This document shows positions 1 through 7,558 of a DNA stretch of 12,812 bases, piece by piece. Origin of the DNA: an uncultured Clostridia bacterium. GTDB lineage: Bacteria > Bacillota > Clostridia > Christensenellales > UBA1242. The position numbers were made by a program, and so were the translations under genes. Positions within the stretch are counted from its first letter, which is position 1, and every line of letters begins with the position of its first letter. Below the pieces are notes generated by a model. It made no database searches. It saw nothing but the letters and a program-made list of their open reading frames with translations, and was not told the origin of the DNA. The DNA is taken from NCBI GenBank assembly GCA_900554955.1, contig USJH01000009.1:1-12812 (forward strand), in the 5' to 3' direction.

Positions 1-21
1 TTGATAACGGCTAGGTTTTAG
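1..21 (+). other. Possible 3' tail of an upstream gene
   Basis: A + strand terminator at 55-107 implies that a gene ends just upstream. Two frames are open from the window edge and stop at once: one at TAG 12-14 and one at TAG 19-21. Too little remains to choose between them or name the product. In many Bacillota rplI lies upstream of dnaB, so an rplI tail is possible, but nothing visible here proves it. Confidence 0.2.
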
Positions 22-143
22 GGCAACCTTTATGCCCACAAGTAAAAAATCTGCAAAAATTCCAGACAGTCATTTACGCCAAGTAAACTCCTGCCTGGAA
101 TTTTTTTGTTTTTTCCTTCTGAACATAAATCTTGCCCTAAAAC
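15..143. repeat. 12-bp perfect inverted repeat bracketing the terminator
   Basis: GTTTTAGGGCAA at 15-26 is the exact reverse complement of TTGCCCTAAAAC at 132-143. The arms enclose the terminator hairpin 55-107, so the RNA could fold as a closed multi-stem structure. The left arm can alternatively form a small local hairpin, GGGCA 21-25 with TGCCC 33-37. The right arm recurs with one change at 491-503 (TGCCCTGAAACAC). Confidence 0.55.
55..107 (+). terminator. Intrinsic terminator of the upstream gene, A/T-flanked
   Basis: Bases 55-69 pair with 91-105 over 15 positions with a single A/C mismatch (66/94). The terminal loop holds a second small stem, TTTAC 73-77 with GTAAA 83-87. A T7 run (101-107) follows the stem, and an A run precedes it, so it could terminate transcription from either side. 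Confidence 0.85.
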
Positions 144-314
144 ACGTTTTTGCACGAAAAAAATTAATAAGTTTTCAAAGAACAATAAATAACACTTTTC
201 ACACATCTAAATCAAAAAAACAAAAATCCCCAGACCTAATTTTCGTTCCGCTTCTCTTCCGAACCAGCGGCACTTGTAGCCACATCTTTGTCTATCTTTT
301 CGTTTTAAAGCTTT

Positions 315-365
315 AAACAAGAACCTTGATGTAACACAAGATACAATCAAGAACCTTGTTTTAAC
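315..365. repeat. Two direct copies of a 21-bp sequence, 30-bp period
   Basis: Bases 315-335 and 345-365 match at 18 of 21 positions, with an identical core CAAGAACCTTG (318-328 and 348-358). The core is itself a short inverted repeat (CAAG...CTTG). The 30-bp spacing is close to three helical turns. A partial third match, AAACAAGAA, lies at 410-418. Function unknown; paired protein-binding sites are one possibility. Confidence 0.55.
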
Positions 366-581
366 CTTTAAATTCGAAAATCTAAACAAACCTGTTTCTT
401 CTCGTTTTTAAACAAGAAAGTAAATAATTTGATATGTAAACTATAAATGGAGGTGGTAACACTTTCATTTTTTATTATGAATTAAAATTATGCCCTGAAA
501 CACATTGTTCATTAGGGAAGGTTGTGTTGTGAATCAGAGTATTATTTGTGGTTTATTATAAAAAATCATGTGTGAAGTGTT

Positions 582-595
582 GCAAAATGTTTTGC
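582..595. promoter_or_regulatory. Palindrome just upstream of the dnaB promoter
   Basis: GCAAAA 582-587 and TTTTGC 590-595 form a perfect 6-bp inverted repeat around TG. It ends six bases before the -35 box at 602. The position suits a regulator site or upstream element, but no matching regulator is known to me. Confidence 0.35.
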
Positions 596-601
596 CACGA
601 C

Positions 602-630
602 TTGACATGAATGATAAATGAATTTATACT
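602..630 (+). promoter_or_regulatory. Promoter of the dnaB-glnS-alaS operon
   Basis: TTGACA (602-607) and TATACT (625-630) are separated by exactly 17 bp, a near-consensus housekeeping (SigA-type) promoter. Predicted transcription start is about 637. This lies downstream of the ATG at 618 and therefore rules that codon out as the dnaB start. Confidence 0.85.
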
Positions 631-662
631 TAAAATATATTATTATATACAGGTGGGGAAAC

Positions 663-2135
663 ATGGCAAAAGAGAAAGAAGTTTTAAATGCAAAGATCAT
701 GCCTAACAATTTGGAAGCAGAACAAAGTGTTTTGTGCTCTGCAATGATCGACCAAGAAGCCGCTGTCAACATTTTGGCACGTCTTAATGAAAAAGATTTT
801 TATTCTGAAGCGCACCAAGAAATTTTCAAGGCGATGCTTGCTCTTTATGCACAAAACAAGCCTGTAGATTTTGTTATGCTTTCAGACTATTTGCAAACAA
901 AAGACAAACTTCGTGCAATTGGTGGGGTGTCATATTTAACAAGCCTTACAAACGTTTTGCCTTCTGCTGCATATTATTCGTCATATGTTGACATTGTGAA
1001 AAAGAATTCAACATTAAGACAAATTATTATGGCTGCAAACAAAATCACTGAAAAAGCATATTCTTCTGAAAGTGATGATGCTCTTGGCTTTGCCGAAAAA
1101 GCAATTTTTGAAATTGCCGAAAAAGGACAATCAACTACACTTGAAAGTCTTGCTGCATCGCTTACAGATGTTATGGAAAACTTTGAAGAAATTCACAAAG
1201 ACGGCGGAAAAGTTCGTGGCGTTCCAACTGGGTTCTATCAACTTGACCGAATCACAAACGGGCTTCAAAAATCCGACCTTATTCTTTTGGCCGCTCGTCC
1301 TTCTGTTGGTAAAACTTCTCTTGCAATGAACATTGTTTCAAATGCTGCTCTTGAAGCAGGGGCAAAATGTGCTGTATTCTCTCTTGAAATGAGCAAGCAA
1401 CAACTTGCACAAAGAATGCTTTGCTCGGTTGCAAATGTTGACATGACAAAAGCTCTTCATGGTGAACTTACCGAAGCTGATTGGACAAAACTTTGGAAAG
1501 CGCATAAACGTCTTTCTTCTTGCAAAATATATGCAGATGATAACTCGCTTAACACTCCAAACCAAATTCTTTCAAAATGCAGAAAACTTAAACGTGAAAA
1601 GGGTCTTGACCTTATCATGATTGACTATTTGCAACTTATGACTGCCGATTCTAAGTCTGACAATCGTCAAACCGAAGTTTCAGAAATATCTCGTAAAATG
1701 AAGATTTTGGCAAAGGAAATCAATGTTCCAGTAATTCTTTTGTCACAGCTTTCTCGTGCGGTTGAGCAACGTCAAGGCAAAATGCCAATGCTCTCTGACC
1801 TTCGTGAATCTGGTGCGATCGAACAAGACGCCGACATTGTAATGTTCATTCATCGTCCAGATCAAGAAAACCCTGCAAATGCTTCTGCAGATCAGCCACA
1901 AGAAAAACCAAAAGATTATACAGTTCAACTTATAATTGCAAAACACCGTAATGGTGAACTTGCAAACATTCCACTTGCTTGGGTTGGAAGCCGTGTAAGC
2001 TTTGCAAACCTTGCAAGTGATGCAAATCAAAAATCGATTGAAGATGCCTATGATAAGATGCATGGAAGCCAAGCCCCAACGGGCGAAATTGTTGAAGTGA
2101 AAGAAAATATAGATGATTTAACAGACATTTTTTAA
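663..2135 (+). CDS. dnaB: Replicative DNA helicase DnaB
   Basis: Hexameric ATP-dependent helicase that unwinds DNA at the replication fork and recruits primase. The 490-residue product has the usual length. The N-terminal primase-interacting domain (about 10-110, NNLEAEQSVLCSAMI) is followed by a linker and the RecA-like motor: Walker A RPSVGKTS with K217/T218, Walker B LIMIDYLQL with D321, then a conserved LLSQLSRAVEQR stretch and the LRESGAIEQDAD block near the C-terminus. An upstream in-frame ATG at 618 is rejected because it sits within the promoter. ATG 663 has an AGGTGG ribosome binding site at 651-656 and gives the expected start. No intein is present. It leads an operon with glnS 26 nt downstream. 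Identification is firm. Confidence 0.97.
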   Translation: MAKEKEVLNAKIMPNNLEAEQSVLCSAMIDQEAAVNILARLNEKDFYSEAHQEIFKAMLALYAQNKPVDFVMLSDYLQTKDKLRAIGGVSYLTSLTNVLPSAAYYSSYVDIVKKNSTLRQIIMAANKITEKAYSSESDDALGFAEKAIFEIAEKGQSTTLESLAASLTDVMENFEEIHKDGGKVRGVPTGFYQLDRITNGLQKSDLILLAARPSVGKTSLAMNIVSNAALEAGAKCAVFSLEMSKQQLAQRMLCSVANVDMTKALHGELTEADWTKLWKAHKRLSSCKIYADDNSLNTPNQILSKCRKLKREKGLDLIMIDYLQLMTADSKSDNRQTEVSEISRKMKILAKEINVPVILLSQLSRAVEQRQGKMPMLSDLRESGAIEQDADIVMFIHRPDQENPANASADQPQEKPKDYTVQLIIAKHRNGELANIPLAWVGSRVSFANLASDANQKSIEDAYDKMHGSQAPTGEIVEVKENIDDLTDIF

Positions 2136-2161
2136 AAGCATTTTATCAGGAGAAAAATTAT

Positions 2162-3838
2162 ATGGAAATTAAAAAAGCAGAGCCTATTGAGGCAACTAAC
2201 TTTATTGAAAATGAAATTAACAAAGACATTTTGGCAGGAAAAATTCATGGCGGAATTCAAACCCGTCACCCACCAGAGCCAAGTGGATATTTACACATTG
2301 GACATGTTCGTAACATTGTTTTAAACTATGGAACGGCCCTTAAATATGGCGGAATTTGCAACCTTAGATATGACGATACAAACCCAATCAAGGAAAAGCA
2401 AGAGTTTGTTGATGCTCTTCAAGAAGATGTTCTTTGGCTTGGATATAAGTGGAATGCAATTCACTATGCAACCGAATATTTTCAGCAAAACTATGAGATT
2501 GCTGTAAAGCTTATCAAAGAAGGAAAAGCCTATGTTTGTGACCTTTCTCCAGAAGAGCTTTCTGCAACTCGTGGAACACTTACACAGCCAGGAACAAACA
2601 GCCCATATCGTAACCGTTCGGTTGAAGAAAACCTTGACCTTTTTGAACGCATGAAGAATGGTGAGTTTGAACAAGGATCACGTTGTCTTCGTGCAAAAAT
2701 TGATATGGCGTCACCAAACATGAACATGCGTGACCCAGTAATTTATAGAATTCAATATCTCAATCATCAAAGAATTGGAAGAAGCTGGAACATTTATCCA
2801 TCATATGACTTTTCACACCCACTTGACGACTGTTTGGAAGGGGTTACACACTCTATTTGTGGTCTTGAATTTGAAGACCATCGTCCACTTTATAATTGGG
2901 TTGTTGAAAATAGTGGTTTGCCAAATCATTCAAGACAAATTGAATATTCAAACCTTATGATTAAAAACACAATTTCTGGAAAAAGAAACATTAAAAAACT
3001 TGTTGAAGAAGGAGTTGTTTGGGGCTTTGATGATCCAAGACTTATAACTCTTCGTGGGCTTCGCCGCCGTGGTGTTTTGCCAGAAAGTTTGATTGATTTC
3101 GTTCGTGCTGCAGGATTTGGAAAAACAACAACAGTTTGTGAAAGAAGCATGCTTGACCATTTCATTCGAAACACTCTTAATGAAAAATCAAAAAGAGTTA
3201 TGGCTGTTCTTGATCCAATTAAACTTGTTATCACTAACTATGAGGGTGAAGACGAAGAGATTGAACTTACAGACTATCCACAAAAAGAAGAATCAACAAA
3301 ACGTAAATATTATTTTGGCAGAGAACTTTATATTGAAAGAAGTGATTTTGAAATTACTCCTCCACCAAAATATTATCGCATGTATGTTGGAAACATGGTT
3401 CGCTTGTTCGGGGCATATATCGTTAAATGCACTGGCTATGATTTGAATGAAGACGGAAGTGTTAAAACTGTTTATGCTGAATATGATAAGTCAACAAAAT
3501 CTGGCAGCGGAAGTCAAGTTAAGGTTAAAGGAACAATCCATTGGCTTAATGCAAAATATGCAAAACCTTGCGAGGTTAGAACTTTCTATAATTTGCTTGC
3601 AGATGAAGAAAGTGCTTCAACAAACGAAAGAACTGTTCAAGATGAAATCAAAATCAACGAGCATAGTGTGGACATCAACAAAAAAGCACTTGTAGAAAGT
3701 TTGATTGATTATAATCTTGAAGATAGATATCAATTTATGAGAAATGGTTATTATGCTCTTGACAATAAAGATTCGACTGAAGATAACCTTGTGTTCAACC
3801 AAGTGGTTGGACTTAAAGACTCATATAGACCACAATAA
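2162..3838 (+). CDS. glnS: Glutaminyl-tRNA synthetase (class I)
   Basis: Charges tRNA-Gln with glutamine directly, an alternative to the GatCAB transamidation route common in Bacillota. The 558-residue protein is collinear with E. coli GlnRS. It has the nucleotide-binding motif PPEPSGYLHIGH (HIGH at 45-48), the conserved RGTLTQPG and SPYRNRSVEENL blocks, RAKIDMASP, FDDPRLITLRGLRRRG, and the two-part beta-barrel anticodon-binding region from about 340 on, ending near VFNQVVGLKDSY. The usual VMSKR loop reads TISGKR (270-275): the lysine and arginine are kept, but the Met-Ser pair is changed. AGGAG at 2148-2152 supports the start. It lies between dnaB and alaS in one transcription unit. A nondiscriminating GluRS is unlikely, given the GlnRS-type signature blocks and C-terminal barrels. 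Confidence 0.95.
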   Translation: MEIKKAEPIEATNFIENEINKDILAGKIHGGIQTRHPPEPSGYLHIGHVRNIVLNYGTALKYGGICNLRYDDTNPIKEKQEFVDALQEDVLWLGYKWNAIHYATEYFQQNYEIAVKLIKEGKAYVCDLSPEELSATRGTLTQPGTNSPYRNRSVEENLDLFERMKNGEFEQGSRCLRAKIDMASPNMNMRDPVIYRIQYLNHQRIGRSWNIYPSYDFSHPLDDCLEGVTHSICGLEFEDHRPLYNWVVENSGLPNHSRQIEYSNLMIKNTISGKRNIKKLVEEGVVWGFDDPRLITLRGLRRRGVLPESLIDFVRAAGFGKTTTVCERSMLDHFIRNTLNEKSKRVMAVLDPIKLVITNYEGEDEEIELTDYPQKEESTKRKYYFGRELYIERSDFEITPPPKYYRMYVGNMVRLFGAYIVKCTGYDLNEDGSVKTVYAEYDKSTKSGSGSQVKVKGTIHWLNAKYAKPCEVRTFYNLLADEESASTNERTVQDEIKINEHSVDINKKALVESLIDYNLEDRYQFMRNGYYALDNKDSTEDNLVFNQVVGLKDSYRPQ

Positions 3839-3853
3839 AAAGAAGGAAATAAA

Positions 3854-5698
3854 ATGAAAATTACAAGTAAACAACTTAGAGAGAAATGGTTAAATTTCTA
3901 TAAAGAACGTGGACATGTTGACATTGGCGCTGTTTCACTTATTGGTGATGGCTCAACTGGTGTAATGTTCAACGTTGCAGGAATGCAACCACTCATGCCA
4001 TATCTTCTTGGTGCAAAGCACCCAAGCGGAAAGACTAGACTTTGCAATGTTCAAGGTTGTGTTCGAACAATCGACATTGATGAAGTTGGTGACGAAAGCC
4101 ATTTCACATTTTTCGAAATGATGGGAAACTGGAGCCTTGGCGACTATTTCAAAAAAGAAAAAACTGCTTGGTCTTTTGAATTTTTAACAAAAGAACTTGG
4201 CTTTGATCCAAACAAGATTTGTTCAACTGTTTTTGCAGGCAATGATGTTGTTGCTAAAGATGATGAAGCTGTTGAATGCTTGGTTAATGCGGGTGTAAAA
4301 AGAGAAAACATCTATTTCTTGAAAGATAATTGGTGGGATTTGCCAGGAACTGTGAACACTCCTTGTGGCCCAGATAATGAATGGTTCTATCCTCGCTATG
4401 ATAAGCCTTGCGAGAAAGGTGACAAATGCGATGTGACATGTGAGTGTGGAAGATGGGTAGAAATCGGAAACGATGTTTATATGCAATATAAAAAGTTGCC
4501 AGACGGAAGTGTAACGCCACTTAAAAACAAAAACGTTGACACTGGATTTGGTTTTGAAAGACTTCTTATGTATGTTAACGGCTTGACTGATGGTTATAAA
4601 ACCGACCTTTTCACCGATGTTCTTGCATTTTTGGAGAAAGAGATTGGCGTAAAATATGGTGAGCATGAAGAAACAACAAGATCAATGCGTATTATTGTTG
4701 ACCATATGAGAACTGGTGTTATGCTTATTGGTGATGTTAACGGAATTTTGCCAAGCAATGTTGGTGCAGGCTATATTTTAAGAAGACTTCTTCGCCGTGC
4801 AATTCGTCATGCAAAGAAGATTAATCTTGATCCAGACAAACTTCTTGACGTTGCAAAAATTTATATTGAAAATGTCTATGAAGACAGCTATCCACTTTTA
4901 AAAGAAAAAGAAGAATATATTCTTTCTTCAATCAAGGCAGAAGTTGACAAATTCCTTAAAACCATTGAAACAGGAAACAAAGAATTTGATAAACTTGTTT
5001 CTGGACTTCAAAGAAAAGTTGAATTTTTGAAAAAGAACAATCCAGAATATAAGGAAACTGAAGCTGATAAAACAATAAGCGGAAAGGCCGCTTTCAGACT
5101 TTATGAAACCTATGGTTTCCCAATTGAAATGACAATTGAAATGGCAAAAGAACTTGGCTATAGTGTTGATGAACAAGGATATGAAGTTGCACTTAAAGAG
5201 CATCAAGAACTTGCAAAAGCAAGTGCAGAAAAAGCAAAAAGTGGTCTTGCTTCAACTGGGGAAATTGAAACAAAATATCACACAGCAACACACCTTTTGA
5301 ATGCTGCACTTAAACAAGTTGTTGGTGAAACTTCGCACCAAATGGGCTCAAACATCAATGCAGAACGTCTTCGTTTTGACTTTGCTTGTGATCATAAACT
5401 TTCAGATGAAGAAATTAAGAAAACTGAAGATCTTGTGAACAGCTGGATCAAAGCAGACTTCGCTGTAACTCGTGAAGAAATGAAAAAAGAAGATGCTGTA
5501 AAGGCTGGGGCAGAGCATCAGTTTATTGAACGTTATCCAGCTGTCGTTTCGGTTTATACAATTGGAAATGTTTCAAAAGAAATTTGCACAGGTCCACATG
5601 TTGAACACACTGGAGTTTTGGGACATTTCAAAATCAAGAAAGAAGAAGCTTCATCTTCTGGTGTCAGAAGAATCAAGGCTGTTTTGGAAGATAAATAA
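3854..5698 (+). CDS. alaS: Alanyl-tRNA synthetase, short form lacking the C-terminal domain
   Basis: Class II synthetase that charges tRNA-Ala and hydrolyses mischarged Ser/Gly-tRNA. The 614 residues compare with about 870 for typical bacterial AlaRS. Seen: the motif 2 region (HFTFFEMMGNWSLGDYF, from H83), motif 3 GAGYILRRLLRRAIRH (304-319), then a helical domain and an editing domain with both metal-binding motifs, HTATH (476-480) and CTGPH (C578-H582). The protein ends just after SSSGVRRIKAVLEDK, so the coiled linker and C-Ala/DHHA1 domain are absent. No remnant of it follows, since a promoter begins 3 bases after the stop. A cysteine cluster (C186, C192, C196, C198) in the catalytic domain could bind zinc. 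AGAAGG at 3841-3846 supports the start, 15 nt after glnS. No frameshift was seen, so the short form looks natural. Confidence 0.93.
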   Translation: MKITSKQLREKWLNFYKERGHVDIGAVSLIGDGSTGVMFNVAGMQPLMPYLLGAKHPSGKTRLCNVQGCVRTIDIDEVGDESHFTFFEMMGNWSLGDYFKKEKTAWSFEFLTKELGFDPNKICSTVFAGNDVVAKDDEAVECLVNAGVKRENIYFLKDNWWDLPGTVNTPCGPDNEWFYPRYDKPCEKGDKCDVTCECGRWVEIGNDVYMQYKKLPDGSVTPLKNKNVDTGFGFERLLMYVNGLTDGYKTDLFTDVLAFLEKEIGVKYGEHEETTRSMRIIVDHMRTGVMLIGDVNGILPSNVGAGYILRRLLRRAIRHAKKINLDPDKLLDVAKIYIENVYEDSYPLLKEKEEYILSSIKAEVDKFLKTIETGNKEFDKLVSGLQRKVEFLKKNNPEYKETEADKTISGKAAFRLYETYGFPIEMTIEMAKELGYSVDEQGYEVALKEHQELAKASAEKAKSGLASTGEIETKYHTATHLLNAALKQVVGETSHQMGSNINAERLRFDFACDHKLSDEEIKKTEDLVNSWIKADFAVTREEMKKEDAVKAGAEHQFIERYPAVVSVYTIGNVSKEICTGPHVEHTGVLGHFKIKKEEASSSGVRRIKAVLEDK

Positions 5699-5700
5699 TA

Positions 5701-5729
5701 TTGAAATATATTAAGATATATGATATAAT
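5701..5729 (+). promoter_or_regulatory. Promoter of the DUF4097-like gene
   Basis: TTGAAA (5701-5706), a 17-bp spacer and a perfect TATAAT (5724-5729), placed directly after the alaS stop codon. There is no terminator between alaS and this gene, so read-through from the dnaB operon may add to expression. Confidence 0.75.
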
Positions 5730-5759
5730 ATATATAATAATAAATGCGGGGGTACGCAA

Positions 5760-7325
5760 ATGAAAAAGAAAATTATTGGAGCGATCATAGTTGTTCTTGG
5801 TTGTGCACTTTTGTTTGTTTTCGGCTCGGTTCTTATCATGTTTCTTGCACCAGGAACCGAAATTTTCGGAATCAGATATGTTGCAAGCGGAACAAGTAAA
5901 TGTGAAAATCCAAACAAAACGCTTGAGGCTTTTTCGGGGGACATTTATATTGACACAAAAAATGTTCCAATAACAATCAATTTTACAGACGGCTATGCAT
6001 ATGCTGTTGATTTCTGTCAAAACTTTATTGGTTTCACAAAAACAAAAGAGAAAGTTGCCGACCTTAGCATTGAAAAAAAGAATGACGGCAAAGATCTTTA
6101 TATCACAGCAAAAGAAATTGAAGAATTTATCTATTCTCAAAAGGCAGACCAATTTTTCAGATTTGATTTATATCTTCCACAAACATTTTTCAGCAGTGGA
6201 ACAAGAAGCATTAACATCAAATCAAAATCTTCTTCTGTCAAAATTCTTGGAAGAGCAAACTTGAATAATTTTACAATGGATTCAACTGGTGGCTTAACCG
6301 TTCCAGAAGAATCAAAACTTACAGTTGCGGACCAAATCAAGATTAAAAGTTCAAAACTTATTGATCTTGGAACAAACGTAACTTGTCACACTTGCAACCT
6401 TGAATCAACTGGAAACAGCATTAATGTTGCAAATCCAATTGCTGGCGACATTGTTGCAAAAACAAAAGGTGGAGATTTAAAATTTACATCATGTAAAAAT
6501 CTTACATTCACTTCAAAATCTGGTTCTGTTAAAGCCTATGGAAATGTTGAAAATGTTGTTACAGAAAAGGTTAACATTAAAACAAATGGTGGAAGTGTAA
6601 GCCTTGGAAAAGTCAACACAAATATTTCAGTTTCAGGCACATTGTTTGAAGATATGACAAACATTAAAACCGAAGGTGGGGCAATTTCTATAAATCAAAT
6701 GATTGGTGGTGTTCTCACTTCAACTCGTGGAAAGATTACTGTTTCAAATGCAAGCAACCTTCTTATCAATTCTAAAACTGGGAATGTTATTGTAAAAAAC
6801 ATTACGGACAAAATTACTGTTAAAGGCAAAAACGGAAAAGTTGCTCTTGGTGAAGGCGGAACAATTGCAAATGCTGATGTTTCAACAACGACTGGTGCAA
6901 TTTTCGCATATAATGTTACAGGAAATGTTACGCTCTATTCGAAGAGCAATGATGTTACATTTGAGAACCTTTCAAGTGAAAACATAAATCTTCATTCTGG
7001 CAAAAAACTTGTTGCTAAAAATCTTATGGGAAAAGTTGAAGCATATTCTCGTGCTGATGGGAAATATACTTTCACAAAAGTTTCGGGAGATGTTAACATT
7101 ACAAGCGGAACCAGAACCGACCACATTACAATTGAACTTCCAAATTCAAAAGCTGGAACATTTGACTATTCGCTTAAATCAACAAAGGGAACAAAAGCAA
7201 AAGTATATGTTGGTGAAACTCTCACAGCAGAGCTTTCAAATATTGAATCAACAATAACTGAAGGCCATTTCCTTATCAAGGTTGAAACACCATATGGCGA
7301 AATTGTTTTGAAAATGGCAGAATAA
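5760..7325 (+). CDS. Membrane-anchored beta-repeat protein, DUF4097-like
   Basis: The 521-residue protein begins MKKK, followed by one long hydrophobic segment (about residues 5-30), predicting a single N-terminal membrane anchor with the remainder outside the cell. C15 (VLGC) faintly resembles a lipobox, but hydrophobicity continues well past it, so an uncleaved anchor is more likely. From about residue 150 onward it is built of short repeating strand-turn units rich in Gly, Ser, Thr, Asn, Lys and Val, such as IKTNGGSVSLG, IKTEGGAISIN and INSKTGNVIV. This pattern is typical of DUF4097-type or other stacked beta-solenoid folds. No LPXTG motif or catalytic motif is evident. The ribosome binding site is an unusual GGGGGT (about 5748-5753). 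Role unknown; an envelope or surface function is an inference. Confidence 0.7.
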   Translation: MKKKIIGAIIVVLGCALLFVFGSVLIMFLAPGTEIFGIRYVASGTSKCENPNKTLEAFSGDIYIDTKNVPITINFTDGYAYAVDFCQNFIGFTKTKEKVADLSIEKKNDGKDLYITAKEIEEFIYSQKADQFFRFDLYLPQTFFSSGTRSINIKSKSSSVKILGRANLNNFTMDSTGGLTVPEESKLTVADQIKIKSSKLIDLGTNVTCHTCNLESTGNSINVANPIAGDIVAKTKGGDLKFTSCKNLTFTSKSGSVKAYGNVENVVTEKVNIKTNGGSVSLGKVNTNISVSGTLFEDMTNIKTEGGAISINQMIGGVLTSTRGKITVSNASNLLINSKTGNVIVKNITDKITVKGKNGKVALGEGGTIANADVSTTTGAIFAYNVTGNVTLYSKSNDVTFENLSSENINLHSGKKLVAKNLMGKVEAYSRADGKYTFTKVSGDVNITSGTRTDHITIELPNSKAGTFDYSLKSTKGTKAKVYVGETLTAELSNIESTITEGHFLIKVETPYGEIVLKMAE

Positions 7326-7331
7326 TATGAT

Positions 7332-7366
7332 AGAGATAAATCGAATTTTGGTTTATCTCTTTTTTT
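7332..7366 (+). terminator. Intrinsic terminator after the DUF4097-like gene
   Basis: AGAGATAAA (7332-7340) pairs perfectly over 9 bp with TTTATCTCT (7352-7360) and is followed by a T run to 7366. It closes the upstream gene six bases after its stop. Confidence 0.92.
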
Positions 7367-7398
7367 ATGTTTTATGACATTAAATTTCAAAAGGGGTA

Positions 7399-7427
7399 TT
7401 TACAAAAAAGTCATTTTATGCTAGAAT
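7399..7427 (+). promoter_or_regulatory. Distal candidate promoter of the HicB-like cassette
   Basis: TTTACA (7399-7404), a 17-bp spacer and TAGAAT (7422-7427). A transcript from here would carry a leader of about 125 nt containing a small hairpin, TGCAAA 7435-7440 with TTTGCA 7451-7456. Confidence 0.55.
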
Positions 7428-7494
7428 ATGATTGTGCAAAAACAAAAGGGTTTGCATGGCAAAAAACACTAAATAGTAAATTGGTTAAAATCGT

Positions 7495-7523
7495 TTTACA
7501 TTTTCAAATGGTTTTGTTACAAT
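7495..7523 (+). promoter_or_regulatory. Proximal candidate promoter of the HicB-like cassette
   Basis: TTTACA (7495-7500), a 17-bp spacer and TACAAT (7518-7523). A better-looking TATAAT overlaps at 7523-7528 but would need a 22-bp spacer. The transcript would start about 30 bases before the ATG at 7559. Confidence 0.55.
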
Positions 7524-7558
7524 ATAATTACAAAGTTGTAACCTTTTGGAGATAAGAG

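Larger units (their letters stand above)
108..601. other. AT-rich region without a convincing gene
   Basis: Frames of 94 codons (+) and 60 codons (-) exist here. The + frame runs through the terminator hairpin, and neither has a good ribosome binding site or sensible composition, so both are treated as chance. A GGAGGTGG string near 450 looks like a ribosome binding site, but no frame of useful length follows it. No tRNA or recognised RNA family was seen. What is visible: the right arm of the inverted repeat (132-143), the direct repeats 315-365, and the palindrome 582-595. Confidence 0.5.

Noticed and set aside
32..316. 94-codon + strand frame near the window start
   Set aside because: It runs through the terminator hairpin at 55-107, has no ribosome binding site and has a composition unlike a real protein.
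207..389. 60-codon - strand frame
   Set aside because: Begins with TTG in AT-rich noncoding sequence with no good ribosome binding site or recognisable motif.
618..662. In-frame upstream start for dnaB
   Set aside because: The ATG at 618 lies between the -35 and -10 boxes, so it precedes the transcription start. ATG 663 has the ribosome binding site and the normal DnaB N-terminus.
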